A stretch of 64,000 nucleotides of DNA from Ampullaceana balthica (Eukaryota; Mollusca; Gastropoda; Lymnaeidae): contig CALYLW010000133.1 of assembly GCA_944989445.1 (NCBI GenBank), forward strand, positions 1,228,829 through 1,292,828, read 5' to 3'. A program made the position numbers and the translations under genes. The notes under the pieces were generated by a model, which worked only from the letters and a program-made list of their open reading frames with translations, had not been told where the DNA came from and did no database searches. This document shows positions 47,101-52,811 of the stretch, in pieces. Each line of letters opens with the position of its first letter. The stretch's first letter is position 1.

Positions 47101-47944
47101 CAAAGCTTGACATCGAAGCAAATGAGGGAGATAAATTATGTGGTGGTAACACCATTATGTCAAGCTCATCGCGAATTTTAGAAATGTTGTTGATAAAAAA
47201 GTTTAAAAAATATATCTGGTTGTTGATGCAAGGGATTAACAGAGGGAAGGACCACATCTTTACCACTCCGATGAGGTTATTACATACATTAATAACCAAA
47301 GTCTGTCTTTTCTGCTATACGTCGATCTCTCTTGGCACGCCGAAGTTCATCACTTATTGTTGAATACCATGGAGCTGAGCGTGTCGACTTGACATTGTGG
47401 CGTGTGATAGGGGCATGCCTGTCCAGCAAAGAGCGTAGTGCAATATCCAGCTTATCCAAAGTGGGGCAAAGGTCAAGAGACACGGCCACACATAAATAAC
47501 AACTATGAATGCTAACAAAAGGTTTTTGTAGTTGATTGAGATAAAATCACAATATTGTACTGAACCGAACTAACTTAAAATAACAATTGTTAATGACAAT
47601 GTACTTGATCTAGTTAAATTGACAACGCACATGCGCCAAAAAAAAACACGTTTTAAAACCTTGTTTGATCTTCTCCTCCTAGCCAGGTTAAAATGAACGG
47701 TCGTATTCTGACCATGGCAAACGGATCCAGGATCCCAAACTTCGTTGGACAGAGGATCAGAGGAGACGTGCGCATTGAGCCATTGAGCTACGGATTCATC
47801 GTCATCTCAGACGCCCGGCAGTACTGGTGTAGGAGATACTCCCGTATGTTGCATGGTTCCCAGAGTGGTGTAAGGAGAACTGACTACAGTAGTTTGTTAC
47901 TTTACTGGTCTTTCATAGGTCACGTGATTACAGTAGTTTGTTAA
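16037..47944 (+). CDS. Gene B: heparanase-like endo-beta-glucuronidase (GH79), 10 exons
   Basis: Join of 16037..16320, 17853..18028, 23454..23627, 23915..24089, 32682..32732, 36793..36993, 38525..38639, 39750..39933 (start uncertain), 44392..44526 and 47683..47944. All junctions are GT..AG. The product has a signal peptide, the GH79 barrel with both catalytic glutamates (LGNEV, LTET) and a C-terminal beta-domain ending in the family signature (PLSYGFIVI). Family knowledge suggests a secreted heparan sulfate or related glucuronide hydrolase. Exons 2-7 have the same lengths as gene A and proteins are very similar. Introns are much larger because of satellites and transposons. One problem: exon 7 ends in phase 0 but no AG acceptor gives exon 8 in that phase, so this copy may be frame-broken or use another donor. 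The last ~17 codons come from a minisatellite. Confidence 0.85.
16470..16727. repeat. 23-bp tandem repeat, 11 copies, intron 1 of gene B
   Basis: The unit is TCATTATGGTACCAAACAGT plus AAG. It contains the palindrome GGTACC and a GTAAGT-like donor motif in every unit. It starts about 150 bp after the exon 1 donor and is absent from gene A. Confidence 0.95.
17203..17642. mobile_element. Foldback (inverted-repeat) element, intron 1 of gene B
   Basis: Two arms of roughly 180 bp are reverse complements: AAAACCACGTTTTTATAAGC and GACTAAAAAGAAGAAAATA on the left mirror TATTTTCTTCTTTTTAGTCC and AAAAAACGTGGTTTT on the right. GGGCGGGCGC/GCGTCCGCCC lie near the centre. No transposase is present. Related copies lie at 34978-35275 and 35543-35840. 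Confidence 0.8.
17853..18028 (+). CDS. Gene B exon 2
   Basis: Encodes SPRIVLLARALIPSYVRIGG, SWVDFMTFDPNDKVTRMQMK and VKRQLNDTTYFQNFILG. Acceptor TTTTTAG, donor GGAG|GTAAGA. 176 nt as in gene A. Confidence 0.88.
18236..18640. repeat. 32-bp tandem repeat, about 12 copies, intron 2 of gene B
   Basis: Units contain GTAAGTTTGATCAAACGGAT with two variants, ATCTGGCAGGATG and ATCTGACTGGATG, partly alternating. TTTGATCAAA is a 10-bp perfect palindrome in each unit. Confidence 0.92.
18827..18985. repeat. 52-bp tandem repeat, 3 copies, intron 2 of gene B
   Basis: The unit starts AAAGACGCCCTTGTATAAGT and ends CAATGTGAGACTAT. The copies differ at two or three positions. Confidence 0.93.
19270..19590. 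repeat. Degenerate ~20-bp repeat, intron 2 of gene B
   Basis: Repeated variants of GATCTACATTGTCATTTAA and GATCTACATTATCATCAGCG. Copies are diverged, suggesting an old array. Confidence 0.85.
20359..22379 (-). mobile_element. hAT DNA transposon with decayed transposase, intron 2 of gene B
   Basis: The ends are CAGGAGTCGGGAAAC and GTTTCCCGATCC, with GGCTCGCGAGCCAT next to the right end. ATGCACCTAGAC occurs immediately outside both ends and includes a likely 8-bp target duplication. Minus-strand frames at 21513-21001 and 21026-20697 give LNLKIHDVKNTILSLHQAVF and, near the end, TMFGSTYACEQS, the hAT C-terminal dimerisation motif. They resemble the GTF2IRD2/ZBED-type hAT transposase family. The frame shifts between the two parts and the N-terminal half is not recognisable. 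A short internally deleted relative lies at 61213-61540. Confidence 0.82.
22506..23243. repeat. 22-bp tandem repeat, about 33 copies, intron 2 of gene B
   Basis: The unit is CACTTACACCAACATATCTA plus CA. Minor variants include CAACACAT, CAGATT and ACAACAAC. It is open in several frames with no gene character. Confidence 0.96.
23454..23627 (+). CDS. Gene B exon 3
   Basis: Encodes SQMLRMIKFLKDVSWD, IVLDLKLLSRRGDRWDSSNV and EVFLNFLNKHGVRISYFQLG. Acceptor CGCCAG, donor AATG|GTAAGT. 174 nt. Confidence 0.9.
23915..24089 (+). CDS. Gene B exon 4 (acid/base exon)
   Basis: Completes the split GAG codon of the acid/base glutamate in GNEV, then DSNEYTFGRGVQPETLVHDF, RSLRLLLRNYPLYRDTPIMG, PELTRPIKPSAQRYLR. 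Acceptor ATATTTAG, donor AG|GTCAGT. Confidence 0.9.
24270..28510. repeat. 4.2-kb array of a 23-bp repeat, about 184 copies, intron 4 of gene B
   Basis: The unit is GTATGACAATGGTATGTGTA plus CTA. Three frequent first-part variants (GTATGAC, GTATAAC, GTTTGAC) combine with GGTATG, GGCATG, GTTATG and GCATTAG forms. The left third is mostly GTATGAC, the middle mostly GTATAAC with periodic GTTTGAC, and the right end returns to GTATGAC with GCATTAG. It is the largest array of the window. No open reading frame of note crosses it. Confidence 0.97.
28593..30091 (-). mobile_element. hAT DNA transposon, 1.5 kb, decayed (ZMYM1-like transposase remnant)
   Basis: The ends are CAGGGCTAGATTAAGCC and GGTTAATCTAGGCCTG, flanked by a perfect 8-bp duplication TTGGTGCC (28585-28592 and 30092-30099). 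On the minus strand 29503-29258 encodes an 81-residue piece (LRESRNEFERFEQAAKEITP, ending KKIETEMSRRGQV) like the hAT transposases related to ZMYM1. Further down, CSTGRSFSQLKRAK (about 28970-28930) corresponds to the C-terminal hAT motif ERSFSKLK. The reading frames are interrupted. It lies just after the 23-bp array. Confidence 0.85.
30487..31936. repeat. 33-bp tandem repeat, about 44 copies, intron 4 of gene B
   Basis: Each unit has TCACCAGAGATACTGGTGTC followed by AAATTTCAATGTG (or GTA). CACCAG-AGATA-CTGGTG is a perfect 6-bp stem with a 5-nt loop, repeated in nearly every unit; about 8 units carry ATATA in the loop, and two carry GCTG that breaks one pair. Because 33 is a multiple of three and the unit has no stop in several frames, long open frames arise on both strands (for example SISGDTLKFDT repeated on the minus strand). 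Copies are nearly identical, so the array is young. No coding evidence. Confidence 0.97.
31983..32095. repeat. 35-bp tandem repeat, 3 copies
   Basis: The unit contains CTGACAAGCACACCAAATGT and CAAGGTAAATAAAG. It adjoins the 33-bp array. Confidence 0.93.
32682..32732 (+). CDS. Gene B exon 5 (51-nt micro-exon)
   Basis: Encodes RFLEASGCRVLNALSFHH, leading into YYFD of exon 6. Acceptor TGCCACAG, donor CA|GTAAGT. Same size and phase as gene A. Confidence 0.87.
33282..34492. repeat. 21-bp tandem repeat, about 57 copies, intron 5 of gene B
   Basis: The unit is CCCATGTGATTGTGTAACAG plus C. CCATG and CCGTG versions occur in blocks, which shows local spreading of variants. The minus-strand frame GLLHNHT repeated is an artefact of a 7-codon unit without stops. 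It is absent from gene A intron 5. Confidence 0.97.
34978..35275. mobile_element. Foldback element, copy 2, intron 5 of gene B
   Basis: Left arm AAACCACGTTTTTATAAGTG, GACTAAAAAGAAGAAAATAA and right arm TTTTTCTTTTTAGTCC, CTTATAAAAACGTGGTTTT are reverse complements, with GGGCGGGCGC and CACCCGCCCC near the centre. A half copy precedes it at 34740-34830. Confidence 0.75.
35543..35840. mobile_element. Foldback element, copy 3, intron 5 of gene B
   Basis: Same arms and core as copy 2 (TTTTTATAAGTGGTCTAAAA; core with GGGGCGGGTG and ACACCCGCCCC; TTCCACTTATAAAAACGTGG). Copies 2 and 3 also share the central CGGTTCACTCATTCTCTCAC, so one probably arose from the other by a local tandem event. Confidence 0.75.
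36010..36150. repeat. Dispersed repeat with GATCGATCTGAAATTT core
   Basis: GATCGATCTGAAATTT, CATCCAACATCTATCTGTGG and TACATTGGAAGATTTGAAAA also occur at 34835-34950. In the opposite orientation they occur, more diverged, around 16830-16960. A shorter related core (CAGATCGATCGAACGTACCG) appears in the duplicated block at 41052-42170. Confidence 0.7.
36497..36745. repeat. About 30-bp tandem repeat, 9 copies, just upstream of gene B exon 6
   Basis: The unit is AGAGATACTGTATATACGCC followed by a C run and ACCC. The array ends about 45 bp before the exon 6 acceptor, where the branch point should lie. Gene A has a single AGAGATACTATAGACACAC at the same place. Confidence 0.93.
36793..36993 (+). CDS. 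Gene B exon 6 (nucleophile exon)
   Basis: Encodes YYFDAKNATANTF, MNNFKTNHRCYLPVWLTETA, AAWGGGVPGLSERFVSGF. The LTET glutamate is the expected nucleophile. 201 nt, acceptor TTGACAG, donor AT|GTGAGT. Confidence 0.9.
38525..38639 (+). CDS. Gene B exon 7
   Basis: Encodes WLDKLGTAAKNKVTTVIRHT, FFGRNYGLLNRNTAEPTA. Acceptor CTACAAG, donor GCA|GTAAGTAC, which ends the exon in phase 0. A second GT four bases further (GTACTT) would end it in phase 1 and would fit the visible acceptors of exon 8. Confidence 0.87.
38659..38950. repeat. 47-bp tandem repeat, 6 copies, start of intron 7 of gene B
   Basis: The unit contains TTGAGGACCACTGAGATCTT, GACACAAACATGAGTTAAAA and GATTAGA. It begins about 20 bp after the exon 7 donor. 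Gene A carries one copy at the same position (4120-4165). Confidence 0.93.
39750..39933 (+). CDS. Gene B exon 8 (start uncertain)
   Basis: Encodes DFVPIQCYFLSVIYKHLVEG, PVFNVGASFNGLRLYAHCAR, QG, and ends TG|GTAAGT. The frame is open back to the acceptor at 39749. That acceptor and those at 39761 and 39772 all leave two extra bases, while exon 7 ends in phase 0. The acceptor used by gene A (AAATAG) is GAATGG here. The exon content is certain; its 5' boundary and correct splicing are not. Confidence 0.72.
39925..40120 (+). repeat. 31-bp repeat carrying six copies of the exon 8 splice donor
   Basis: GGGATGGTAAGTACCATCAT recurs six times at 31-bp spacing, with AGTGCTGACT and AGTTCAGACCC spacers alternating at first. 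The first unit is the real exon/intron boundary. Each unit has an intact GTAAGT. Reading past the first donor gives an immediate TAA in frame. Confidence 0.93.
40276..40442. mobile_element. Short TIR element, possible hAT-type MITE
   Basis: Left end CAGAGGCGTCGCTATGATAT, right end TTTGCTACACCACTG. The two form an imperfect inverted repeat. C-rich internal tracts (GCGCCCCCCCC and CTGCCCCCAC) resemble the end at 49790-49835. Target duplication not resolved. Confidence 0.4.
41052..42170. repeat. Direct tandem duplication of about 560 bp
   Basis: Two copies (about 41052-41615 and 41618-42170) begin AAATCCCTTATATTAACTTC and CTCTCTCTGT tracts and continue through CTCGGCGGGCGGAAAAAC, CCGATCGAACTGAAATTTGG and GACTTTTCCCCTCTCCCCC. 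They differ mainly in C-run and CT-run lengths, so the duplication is recent. No gene. Confidence 0.9.
42185..42350 (-). mobile_element. 3' end of the L2-family LINE, opposite orientation
   Basis: On the minus strand: TCCAGGATCAAACCAGGAAA, AAAATGCAAG, CAGTATAGAAGGAGGGTCCG and a TAAGATAAGATAA tail, matching the 3' end of the plus-strand copy that starts immediately to the right. It is 5'-truncated. Confidence 0.75.
42353..43397 (+). mobile_element. CR1/jockey-like LINE (family L2), 5'-truncated reverse transcriptase
   Basis: 42367-42603 encodes VNSGVPQGTVLGPLLFLIYI, NDLPNNIS and FADDCIIY, with an intact FADD active site. A single extra G near 42590 shifts the frame, and 42605-43318 continues with MSFHPEKCQLLRV, KYLGVLINEKLSWNPHV, VRPVLEYASSVWDP and the C-terminal end (SFFPSGIREWNGLPEESR ... 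KSLIKMQD). The 3' end has CTGTATAGAAGGAGCGTCTG and a GATAAG tail. The endonuclease and the first half of the RT are missing. Two or three 3' fragments of the same family occur in the window. Confidence 0.92.
43530..44260 (+). mobile_element. S1 SINE with an internally amplified 27-bp segment
   Basis: The head starts near GGGATACAGGCATGCGCGGT, with a B-box-like CGTTCGAATCT. The body (TTAAGGTTGTCCCTGATTCC, AATGGGTATCTGA) leads into GTTGGGGAAACAAGGTGGCT. That segment is repeated about 19 times (43665-44185) before the SINE resumes (CACTGACCCCTCATAACCAT, GCTTGTGAACGCTGCGTCAC). The other S1 copies have the segment once. Confidence 0.8.
43665..44190. repeat. 27-bp tandem repeat, about 19 copies, inside a SINE
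   Basis: The unit is AGTTGGGGAAACAAGGTAGC plus TGGGCAT, with G/A and TAG/TTG variants. Open frames on both strands (AQLPCFPNY repeats) are artefacts of the 9-codon unit. Confidence 0.95.
44392..44526 (+). CDS. Gene B exon 9
   Basis: Encodes (W)YQAGAVVLYYLNIVNKTHVI, SLPQFHNMNKDLFPFTSADG, NLNSR, equivalent to [34 protein letters not shown] of heparanase. Acceptor CCATCCAG, donor AG|GTAAGA. The codon phase matches exons 8 and 10. Confidence 0.87.
44878..45560. repeat. 24-bp tandem repeat, about 28 copies, intron 9 of gene B
   Basis: The unit is AGATCTGTAAAGGCACTCAA plus AGCT; variants are TATATC, AGATGT. The minus-strand ALSAFTDL repeat frame is an artefact of the 8-codon unit. Confidence 0.96.
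45690..45790. repeat. Short ~20-bp degenerate repeat
   Basis: About four or five copies of ACACTATACGTCAGCTTGTG variants. Confidence 0.8.
45785..47489 (-). mobile_element. Decayed LINE (CR1/L2/Rex-like), intron 9 of gene B
   Basis: Reading on the minus strand: 47489-47289 is the endonuclease-RT linker (HAPITRHNVKSTRSAPWY, DELRRAKRDRR); 46848-46564 is RT (SKVIEKLVLKQLFAYLND, YRPSHSTETTLLKVTNDLLL, LDLSAAFDTVDHQTLL); about 46400-46039 continues with TDDTQLYAHTDPSNID and LKLNDDKTESLLF; 45990-45800 has RIDYYNSLLSGAPKECIEKI. Many frameshifts and stops; the YADD box reads TDD. It runs opposite to gene B. Confidence 0.88.
47683..47944 (+). CDS. Gene B exon 10 (C-terminal exon)
   Basis: Encodes SQVKMNGRILTMANGSRIPN, FVGQRIRGDVRIEPLSYGFI, VISDARQYWC, aligning with SVQLNGLTLKMVDDQTLPPL..PAFSYSFFVI of vertebrate heparanase. 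Acceptor CTCCTAG. The frame then runs on as RRYSRMLHGSQSGVRRTD and a hydrophobic tail SSLLLYWSFIGHVITVVC ending at a TAA within the adjacent 44-bp repeat. A possible donor (GTAAGG at 47870) could replace this tail with an unseen exon. Confidence 0.8.
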
Positions 47945-48770
47945 TTTACTGGTCTTTCATAGGTCACGTGATTACAGTAGTTTGTTACTTTACTGGTCTT
48001 TCATAGCTCAAATGATTACAGTAGTTTGTTACTTTACTTGTCTTTCATGGGTCACGTGATTACAGTAGTTTGTTACTTTACTGGTCTTTCATAGGTCACG
48101 TGATTACAGTACAATGTTACTGTACATGTCTTTTCATAGCTCACTTGACTACAGTAGTTTGTTAATGTGCATGTCTTGCATAGCTCACATGATTACAGTA
48201 GTTTGTTACTGTGGATGTCTTTCATAGCTCACGTGGTTACAGTAGTTTGTTACTTTACTGGTCTTTCATGGGTCACGTGATTACAGTAGTTTGTTACTTT
48301 ACTGGTCTTTTATAGCTCAAATGATTCCAGTAGTTTGTTACTTTACTGGTCTTTCATGGGTCACGTGATTACAGTAGTTTGTTACTTTACTGGTCTTTCA
48401 TAGGTCACGTGATTACAGTACAATGTTACTGTACATGTCTTTTCATAGCTCACGTGACAACAGTAGTTTGTTACTTTACTGGTCTTTCATGGGTCACGTG
48501 ATTACAGTAGTTTGTTACTTTACTGGTCTTTCATAGGTCACGTGATTACAGTACAATGTTACTGTACATGTCTTTTCATAGCTCACGTGACTACAGTAGT
48601 TTGTTACTTTACTGGTCTTTCATAGCTCATGTGATTACAGTACAATGTTACTGCACGTGTCTTTCATGGCTCACATGATTGCAGTAGTTTGTTACTGTAG
48701 ATGTCATTCATAGCTCACGTGACTTCAGTACTATGTTACTTTACGAGTTTTTCATAGCTGGTTACGGTTG
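47872..48770. repeat. 44-bp tandem repeat, about 19 copies, fading to 49030
   Basis: The unit contains GATTACAGTAGTTTGTTACT, TTACTGGTCTTTCATAGGTC and ACGT. Most units carry TCACGTGA, an E-box palindrome. A second form has ACAATGTTACTGTACATGTC. More diverged copies (AGAACTATGTTACCTTAC) continue to about 49030. The first unit encodes the end of gene B. Confidence 0.92.
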
Positions 48771-49030
48771 TAACTTCATTGAGATCATTTCACTGACTTC
48801 TGATATTTTTTCAAAGTCTTTTGAATATGACATTATTACAGAACTATGTTAGCTTACTAGTTTTTTTTATAGCTGAAATGATTACAGAACTATGTTACCT
48901 TAATAAACTTTCATAGCTGAAATTATTACAGTACTATGTTGCCTTAATAGTTTTTTATAGCTGAAATGTTTACAGAACTATGTTACCTTACTAATCTTTC
49001 ATAGCTGAAATGATTACGGTACTATATTAT

Positions 49031-50700
49031 TTCATGTGACGTGTAATTGATTTAATGTATTTTACGCCTTATCACTCGTCGATGTTCCGGGATTACTGGA
49101 TCGCACTTTGCAAGCTAATGCATAGTTTCGAGACTATTGCCTTTATTTGCTCTAGTATTGTCCTCTCTGTTACCACGAAATGCTTTTTTCCAGGATTCAG
49201 TTATGATGCTTTAGTAGTAGAATAAGCAATTAAAGTACTCTATATTTCCCCATTAGTTTACTTACGTTAAAATCATTCTCACGTTACCAAGTCTCATCTC
49301 TTTTATGGTGAAATGTCCGTGTCGGATTTGGAGAAGTTAATTGTAATATGCTGAACACTTTTACAAGCACTAATAGCGATCGCATTTTTCATCTAAATAT
49401 TAGGACCATTTAATTATATGGTTTAAGTCCCTTAAAGTGTTAAAGTTCGATTTCAAATTTTTGAAATTGATCCGGCACAGTAACTTTCGCTTCTACAACA
49501 GGAGCGCCTGTCTAATTGGAAGGAACAGTTAAATTTACTAGCATATCAGTGTCACGTGTTTCTCCTACTTTAGCCTCTTGGTTTTTCAGTTCAGTAGCAT
49601 TAGTATCAATAGAATTTATATTGAATTTGGAGTTTCGCGTGTTAACTGTACAAACTATTTTAGGGTATTTTCCTTCGATTCTTTTATTAATTTCTTATTT
49701 TGATTTTTTTTTCAATAAAAATCTACACATTTTTTTAACTTTCCAATTTTAAAAGTTAATTCATGAGGAAATTGCCGCCCCTAACAAAGTGCCGCCCGTG
49801 GCACCCCCCCCCCGCAATCTCGCTATGCCACTGTAGGTAGTTGCAGATGTAACCTTATCACAATTATTACCTTTCTATGCTTCTCTACATGTCTTTCATA
49901 GCTGGTTTTATAGTTTTCAAATTTTCGTAAGTATTAAACAATTAATCATCAAATAGATAATTAATCCCTCTGTCTGGACTTATCCTCTTTATATCCCACA
50001 GCTTTACAGTGCAGTTTATATTATTTAATGAAGAGTTTAAAAAATTGAAAATATTAAAGACCATTCATCATACTGAAAATATCATACAGAACGTATGTAT
50101 TGATTATTGAAACAATTTATTTTCTTGACCACAATTTTCTAAGAATTTATTAATCAGTTTTTATTTAAAGGGAAAGGGAGATCATTCCTCTATGTGCATC
50201 GTGACAAAGTTTTACAGAAGTAGAAAACATTCTGAAACGTTTACAAATGATGTGTTATACCATAACACGACCTATTTTAAAATACATCGTACTTGTGCTC
50301 CTAATTAACTTTGCTGCTTTTTTCTATTGTGTGAACATCCTTTACAGCGGTGATAAAACGAACAGTTTAAATTGTATTTAAATGTCTGTATTTTAAATAA
50401 TAATTTATCATAGGTCATAAAAATTAAATCTTTCTTTTATAGTTTTATGTGATATTCCATCTCCGTATTTTAAACGTATTTGTTTCATTTACGAAAATAA
50501 CAATAAATAAATATTATTATTTAACTGATCGAACTGAGTTTTGTCCCTTGTTTCTAGAGGTGCTGGTAGAACTGTTGGGTAGATAGGATCTTAATCAATA
50601 CTGGATGTTGCATTTGTTTAGTAAGTGAACTTAACAAATTATTGATTGGTAGTAGAGGTGATGGGGGATTTAAAACGTGGGGTTCTATAAATAAAAAATA
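49031..50700. other. Spacer between genes B and C, no gene recognised
   Basis: AT-rich unique sequence. The only recognisable item is a C-rich transposon end near 49790-49835 (GTGGCACCCCCC, GCTATGCCACTGTAG). The open frame at 49516-49752 has no family resemblance. Confidence 0.5.
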
Positions 50701-50714
50701 AGGTGGGGTGGGGA

Positions 50715-50790
50715 GTGAGGATGGTGAGGTGATGATGGGGAGGTGATGATGGGGAGGTGATGATGGGGAGGTGATGATGGGGAGGTGATG
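50715..50790. repeat. 14-bp tandem repeat, 5 copies
   Basis: The unit is GATGGGGAGGTGAT. Confidence 0.93.
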
Positions 50791-50917
50791 TATTGAGAGA
50801 ACGCCTACAGGATATATTAATAAGTAAAACATCACAAAGATGTTACACATACACACACACTAATGGAATAAATATTAAATAATTCAGAGACAAAAGTAGT
50901 GAACTACAATATATAAT

Positions 50918-51025
50918 GTTCAGTTTCAGTGACATTAGGCTATGTTATAATGAGTCTTTGCTGACTTATGTAACTGTTGGAGGAACTTCGGCTTACAATG
51001 TTTTTTTAAAATCTATCATTTCCTA
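50918..51025. repeat. Dispersed direct repeat, copy 1
   Basis: TTCAGTTTCAGTGACATTAG, GCTATGTTATAATGAGTCTT and GAGGAACTTCGGCTTACAAT recur nearly unchanged at 52466-52570. Confidence 0.85.
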
Positions 51026-51136
51026 CCCCAAAAAATGCATAAAAATCCGGATAAAGCTTTTGTTATTTTTTTAAAAATTATACATGACCATTGCAATTAC
51101 AAAATGATCTTACTGACCGCAACTAATATAGAAAAC

Positions 51137-51655
51137 TAGATACGCCCCGCGGCGTAGCATACGCCGCAGACTTGCTCATGGAGAGTGCAAAGAAAGTGGA
51201 GAAAGAACGAACACAAACTACAGCACGAAGAAATCGCAACAACGCGAGTGAAGGTCGGTGGTGGGACCACCGACGCATTGTTGGTCTCGAGACATTCACA
51301 CAGCGGTTATCTACCTGCCGACCACCCTTCACCACCTTAGCTTGCCAACCATAAAATGCGATTGGATGACACTAGCGAGGGTCAGCCATGTTCACAAAAA
51401 AGGGGGAAAGAACGGGCACAAACACACATTTTTAAAAATTAAAAAAATATATTATGATTTTGCTGGGGCTTGAACCCAGGTCCCTCCACGTGTAAGGCGG
51501 ACGTGATAACCACTACACTACGAATCTCATGTGACATTGTGAAGGAACAATGCAACTGAACGCAAGGACAATTGTTGGTCTCGAGACATTGGTCGACCTC
51601 AGCGAGGGTCTTCGTCATGCTTGTTTGCATATACTCGCTTTGGTCGGTTATTTAT
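51137..51655 (-). mobile_element. tRNA(Val)-like SINE with hairpin 3' tail (family S2)
   Basis: On the minus strand the tRNA-like head (51535-51460) reads GATTCGTAGTGTAGTGGTTA, TCACGTCCGCCTTACACG and GGGTTCAAGCCCCAGC, like a tRNA-Val with anticodon TAC but with an unpaired acceptor stem. The body leads to a 3' tail with the hairpin GCGGCGTA-TGC-TACGCCGC followed by GGGGCGTATCTAG. Confidence 0.7.
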
Positions 51656-52244
51656 ATATATATGGATGATTGGAAAAAAATAATTTACAAAGTGTTTTAA
51701 AAGAGGTTCTGTAGCGAACAGTTCAAAAATGACATAAATAATATTAAGTACCCGTAACAGTCAATACAAAAAACAGGATTAATCCTTTTTTAAAATGTGG
51801 GATAATGGTCATTCATGTCTTAGACTTAACACAGACCATACAAATATGATCAGAATATCAATGGTCCCTTGTTATATAAGTTATTCGTATCCGTATGGTA
51901 ACCGTCCGTCGTCATGGAACGATGGCGTGTACTCCTGCTCCTCTGCCCCCCTCCCTTTTCTCCTGGCCCTTCTCTCTTCACTCAAAGCTATGAGGGATGC
52001 TTCCGCGACATGAATGCCCTCACGCACTTTTGCCCGCCAGGAGGTGCGCTCCTCGGCAATGGTCTCCCACGTGTTATGGTCTATATATAAGTTAAAATGT
52101 CATTTAAAATCATGCGCTCAAATCCTAATTATATGAAATAAAATTTAAATGCAGCTGATTCTTTGGAGATACAATTTATTCAGTATTTCATTATTTGTTG
52201 CCCAGCCTATCATGGTGACAACTTGAAACTGAATTAGCTTTGAA

Positions 52245-52312
52245 GACATAGTATTAGGATGTTTTGATGACATAGTACTAGGATGTTTTGATGACATAGT
52301 ATTAGGATGTTT
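52245..52312. repeat. 24-bp tandem repeat, 3 copies
   Basis: Unit GACATAGTATTAGGATGTTT plus TGAT. Confidence 0.9.
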
Positions 52313-52465
52313 GCCCATTCAAATATGAATCAACATCATGCTCTCATCTATTGAACAGTGACTCAACATCGTTTCTTGTATTCTAGAAATGAAACAGTTA
52401 GAGTAATGTATAGCAATGAGATGACAATGTTTATAAAAAGACACATCATTTAGCTGAAGGTTCAA

Positions 52466-52570
52466 TTCGTTCAGTTTCAGTGACATTAGGCTATGTTATA
52501 ATGAGTCTTTGCTGACTCATGTAACTGTTGGAGGAACTTCGGTTTATAATGTTTTTTTTAAAATCTATTA
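52466..52570. repeat. Dispersed direct repeat, copy 2
   Basis: Second copy of the 50918-51025 sequence, with about four differences, in the same orientation. Confidence 0.85.
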
Positions 52571-52811
52571 TGTTACGCCATCATAATATTATTCTTTTTT
52601 GGGGGAAAAAAGTTCTGCAATTATGCCATCTTTTAATTTTTTACCAACAGTATTTATTGTGCTAAACATAAATTCACACAGAGGGTTAGGTATAGTTACA
52701 AAAAAAAATCCATTGGATTGGACATGGATAAGTCGAACACCCTGCTCGGAGTTCAAAGTTTATTGTTACAATAGATTTCTTATACCATAAAAAAATCTTT
52801 TAAATCCAAGA

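Noticed and set aside
49516..49752. 78-codon frame in the gene B to C spacer
   Set aside because: Hydrophobic, AT-rich and without family match or splice signals; not separable from chance.
51455..51540. Functional tRNA-Val gene on the minus strand
   Set aside because: A and B boxes and a TAC anticodon are visible, but the acceptor stem does not pair beyond four bases, and the same sequence recurs at 60750-60820 with a SINE body.
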